Shown here piece after piece: positions 44,597-64,000 of a stretch of DNA of 64,000 bases. The DNA is taken from contig NC_088800.1 of assembly GCF_011386835.1 (NCBI RefSeq), positions 1,922,001 to 1,986,000 on the forward strand, written 5' to 3'. The DNA comes from Chrysemys picta bellii (Eukaryota > Chordata > Testudines > Emydidae). The notes beneath the pieces were generated by a model that was given only the letters and a program-made list of their open reading frames with translations, was not told where the DNA came from and made no database searches. Made by a program: the position numbers and the translations under genes. Within the stretch, counting starts at the first letter, position 1, and each line of letters starts with the position of its first letter.

Positions 44597-44727
44597 GTCT
44601 GACAGGTTTGCCCTGGTGACCTTCGCTCATCCCTCTTCCCCGTACCCCGGCTGTGCTCACCCGGGGCAGTGCCGGCTTGATAGCCCCGGCGCGCTCCCCT
44701 CGGGCTGCGTCTCGGGGTGCCAGCCCC

Positions 44728-44826
44728 TAGGGTGACCAGATGTCCCGATTTTTGGGTCTTTTTCTTATCTACGCTCCTATTACCCCCCCCCGTCCTGATT
44801 TTTCACACTTGCTGTCCGGTCACCCA
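44728..44826. mobile_element. hAT-type MITE with internal deletion, exact 8-bp TSD
   Basis: It is a 99-bp copy flanked by exact CCAGCCCC repeats (44720-44727 and 44827-44834). It matches the 124-bp copies at 12581 and 31478, but about 25 bp is missing between two copies of the direct repeat GTCCCGATTTT present in the full-length form. It lies immediately upstream of the CpG island. Confidence 0.92.
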
Positions 44827-44962
44827 CCAGCCCCCTACATCCGGCGGGCGCGGCACACCCGGCCAGGCCCAGGCCCAGGCCAGCGGGCAAGGCCCTGCCG
44901 GCGACTCGCTCCCGCGGCCCCACTAAGCGGGAGAAGCTGCTGGTGTCTGAGGGGAGTCAGCC

Positions 44963-44975
44963 CAAAATGGCGCCG
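44963..44975 (+). promoter_or_regulatory. YY1-like site
   Basis: CAAAATGGCGCCG contains the AAAATGGCG core recognised by YY1, which in CpG promoters usually sits at or just downstream of the transcription start. The match is not perfect at its 3' edge. Confidence 0.6.
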
Positions 44976-44991
44976 CCCGAGGCAGTTGGGC

Positions 44992-45029
44992 TCTCGCGAG
45001 AGCTGGGGAGGGGGGGCGCTCTCGCGAGA
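44992..45029 (+). promoter_or_regulatory. Two perfect TCTCGCGAGA elements
   Basis: TCTCGCGAGA occurs at 44992-45001 and again at 45020-45029, 28 bp apart start to start. This 10-bp palindrome is a known positive element of TATA-less CpG-island promoters, with binding by ZBTB33 reported. Two perfect copies by chance within 40 bp are very unlikely even in GC-rich sequence. Confidence 0.85.
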
Positions 45030-45037
45030 CGCGGTAA

Positions 45038-61457
<16,420 letters not shown>

Positions 61458-63239
61458 GTAAGTTAGTCAATACCATTGTATTTGTACTTCAATCTCTTGG
61501 GATGCGTGCATGTCTTTTTGTGTCATATCTGTTGCAATAACACCCATTACCAACAAAGTGACCAATTGTGTGGGTGGCCTTATAGAAATTAAACATGCAG
61601 AAAATTTAAATATGTGGGAAATATTACTACAGAAAGTACATTCCTTAATTTTCTTAAGACAATAGCATGTCACTGTTCAGAGAAATTAGTTTTAATTATT
61701 CAACTATCTTTATGGGTATTAAAAATGTAGCAATTTATAACACTTTACATTTTAAATAAGAATTAAGTATGAAGACATTCAATCAAAATATTAAAATCAG
61801 TTTGTATGTTGCAGGTAGACAGCTGCTTGTATCTATCCAATATGACTTAACTCAGTTTTGACCCTTTTTTCTTAGTGACCATGCCTTGCATGCTCTTATA
61901 AAAGAAATAGTTTGGTACTATAATGGGGGAGGAAATTGACTTGGTTTGGTTGCTTTTTTGCATATTGTTCAGAAGCTTGTTCTGTTCCAAACATATCTCC
62001 CAGAAGAACCCTTATGTTGCCTTCTGTCTGTGTTGGAGAATTATTTTTCTTCTGACAGAAGCAAGTTGCACTTAATGTGCAGAATGAGTTGTAGTCCTGC
62101 CAAGGATGGATTAGTGGGCAGAGTGTAGGTGAAACAAAGGTGCATCACCAATACAATTTCACATGGCTCTGTAATTTATCATGTGGACTGCATGTTGTGT
62201 GTTACACATATAGTATGTTTTGTTATTTTTCATCTTAAAATTGTATTTAATTTTGTCTTGTTTTCCTAGGAAGTCTCTTCCTGTAAAACTGTTTATATTT
62301 AATAGTTTTAAAAGCTCAAGATTGCACTGGCATGAGTACTTACGTTGATTTATATATTTCATCCATTTTCTTGCATCAAAACAAAGGTGTTCAAACTTTT
62401 CAGATGAAAAGTTCCCTGTGAAGTGTGGTTCTATGGACCGGGATAGGCTTTGTACTTCCTCTTACAATCCCAGATTTGTGCTCTTAAAAAACAAACAAAC
62501 AAACAAAAACCCTCTTCTGGTTGGTTGTTTTTTTTTTTCTCCAATTGAAAAGCATTTTATGAACATCTCTGTAAAAATAAGTGACTTATGGAAACTTAAC
62601 TTTTGTTCAGTATTGACTTTTTAAAAGCACGTTCTCCAAATGGTGTGCATGTTGTTCATGGAAGAAACAAAAGACTAGTTTTGGTGATTGAACATTCTTA
62701 AATCTGCTTTAGAACAGTGAAAACTAACTTGTCTATAGTAAGTCTGAAGCAGGTGGGCTGCTTTTAGGCAGGAAGATATAACGATATAATTTTTTATTTT
62801 ATTTTTAAGCAAAGCAGAATCCATTAAATGAAATGAACTGACTTTGATTCAGAGTAATTATTTTGCATACCTAACAAAATGTGAACTGAACAAACTTTCT
62901 CCAACAGTGCTTTGTAGTCTATTATTCTAGTAGGAAGAAATATCTAAAGATATTGAAATATTTAGTTAATGGAATTCTCGTGTTGACACTCTGGTTTCCC
63001 TTGCCTTTTGGAAGGGGACACTGTTGCTCTAGAAGTGCACAAAGAATAGCTACTTTTCCTAAAGCAGCCTATTCTTTCTTTCTTTGACTGATTTGTCCAC
63101 ATGTATTCCAGTTTTTGTGACGCGCAAGCAGTGAACTCACTGAAAAATGACTATATGATAACTCTGCCAAAGAAGGTACCAGACCTGGAGCTCTCTACCA
63201 AGGATTAGTGCTGGGTAAAGGTACGAACTGAACTCCAGT
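61458..63239 (+). other. GOLM2 intron 8 (start)
   Basis: This is AT-rich unique sequence with a (CAAA)n tract near 62490-62507. No further coding exon was recognised. The acidic C-terminal exons of GOLM2 must lie beyond 64000. Confidence 0.75.
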
Positions 63240-63241
63240 AG

Positions 63242-63990
63242 CTAGTCTACACGTCTGAGATTGGAACACCGTAGTGAAACTGCAGAAGCTGCTTGAGCTC
63301 TGGGAGAGTAGGTTCTGATCTGTGTAGGTGGGTCCCAATATTCTACCTTATAACCTGTTCTAATGCAGTCCAGAACCCATTGAGATAATCTTTGGATAGA
63401 AATGTGCTGTCCTTTCACTCTGTCAAATGCCAGAAACACTCTAGGTGAATTCCTGAATGTTCTTGTTCAATCCAAACAGTTGGAGAAAGTCCTGACTACA
63501 TCTTAAAGTATGGAATCTAGCTTCCATCCTTGACTGGTATGAGGCTTGGGGAAGAAAACTAGCAGGTGGATCACTTATTTAGGTGAAAGTTGAGGACTAC
63601 TTTAGGTGAGGACAGGAAAATAGATCCTGTGGTTCTATGTGGTTGTTGTCCGCGCTGTCAAACCTACCGATGAGAGTAGAGGAAGGGTCAGAAGTTCGTC
63701 TCCTCTGTGACCTCTGCCTCTTCCTTGGAGGCTCTGATATCTGTTGGCCTGTATATCTGTTCCTCCTGGAGGTGGGGCTGTATGGCCCCAAAGAGCACAA
63801 GGTGGCTCACAAGTCTTTTAGCATATGTAAGGCCTCATTGGTATGGGTACCGAGAAGGTCATGATCCACCCTTCAAGGACCCTCAGTGGTCATTTGGGCC
63901 TCCTTCAGAATACTGGACAACTGCAATCAAGATGCTTTGCATGTAGTAGTTGGGGTTGCTATGGTGCTTATTGACATTTGAGACATCGAA
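63242..63990 (-). mobile_element. DIRS-like tyrosine-recombinase retrotransposon remnant
   Basis: The minus strand from 63439 reads FLAFDRVKGQHISIQRLSQW then VLDCIRTGYKV and IRTYSPRAQAASAVSL. This resembles the DIRS tyrosine recombinase end, with the conserved R-x-H-S-x-R region changed to R-T-Y-S-P-R. Minus-strand sequence from 63990 to 63600 reads gag-like (LQLSSILKEAQMTTEGP, then a basic stretch PPRKRQRSQRRRT). The reverse transcriptase is absent, so the element is internally deleted and has stops. It lies antisense in GOLM2 intron 8 and may continue past the window. Confidence 0.5.
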
Positions 63991-64000
63991 GGATGCTTGT

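Noticed and set aside
1..44700. Search for the neighbouring gene (FRMD5 lies head-to-head with GOLM2 in human)
   Set aside because: No exon resembling the FRMD5 start was recognised on the minus strand. It may lie further left or have been missed by eye.

Overview
This window is vertebrate nuclear DNA, most likely from a cryptodiran turtle. The call rests on a tRNA-derived SINE of the turtle type (about 1540-1730), many CR1 LINE copies whose 3' ends finish in ATTCTATG-like repeats, abundant small hAT elements, and one gene with a vertebrate exon-intron structure. There are no operons, CRISPR arrays or prokaryotic genes. Species-level identity cannot be read from the sequence.

The only gene I can support is GOLM2 (CASC4), on the + strand. 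It has a CpG-island promoter (about 44850-45730), exon 1 with the start codon at 45386, and seven further coding exons up to 61457. These eight exons join in frame to 358 codons plus one base. The last coding exons lie beyond the right edge. The protein is a type II Golgi membrane protein with a short cytosolic N-terminus, one membrane segment and a long lumenal coiled coil. The promoter has no TATA box and carries two perfect TCTCGCGAGA palindromes, a YY1-like site and an ETS-like site.

Positions 1-44700 hold no supported gene: unique sequence alternates with transposon copies. They include CR1/L3 LINEs (12500-13465 minus; 19305-21468, 25655-26580, 38556-39107 and 39155-42339 plus), an L2-like LINE split by a candidate solo LTR (26640-27830), MIR-like SINE remnants, a C-rich minisatellite (10503-11645) and many hAT or MITE elements. 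Several of these show exact 8-bp target-site duplications that I could read directly. The clearest nest is 38556-42340, where an L3-like CR1 is interrupted by three different younger insertions. The GOLM2 introns carry three or four more hAT elements, two copies of a Penelope-like family, and a DIRS-like remnant at the right edge.

The most interesting item is a repeat family with at least seven copies here. It makes 9-13 bp target duplications, often sits as an inverted foldback, carries a trace of a GIY-YIG-endonuclease-like C-terminus, and contains a conserved block that folds like a minimal hammerhead ribozyme (best read at 32193-32230, 41788-41825 and 51728 onward). I read it as a Penelope-like retroelement with a hammerhead-like motif. 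Both parts of that reading are inference and need a covariance-model search.
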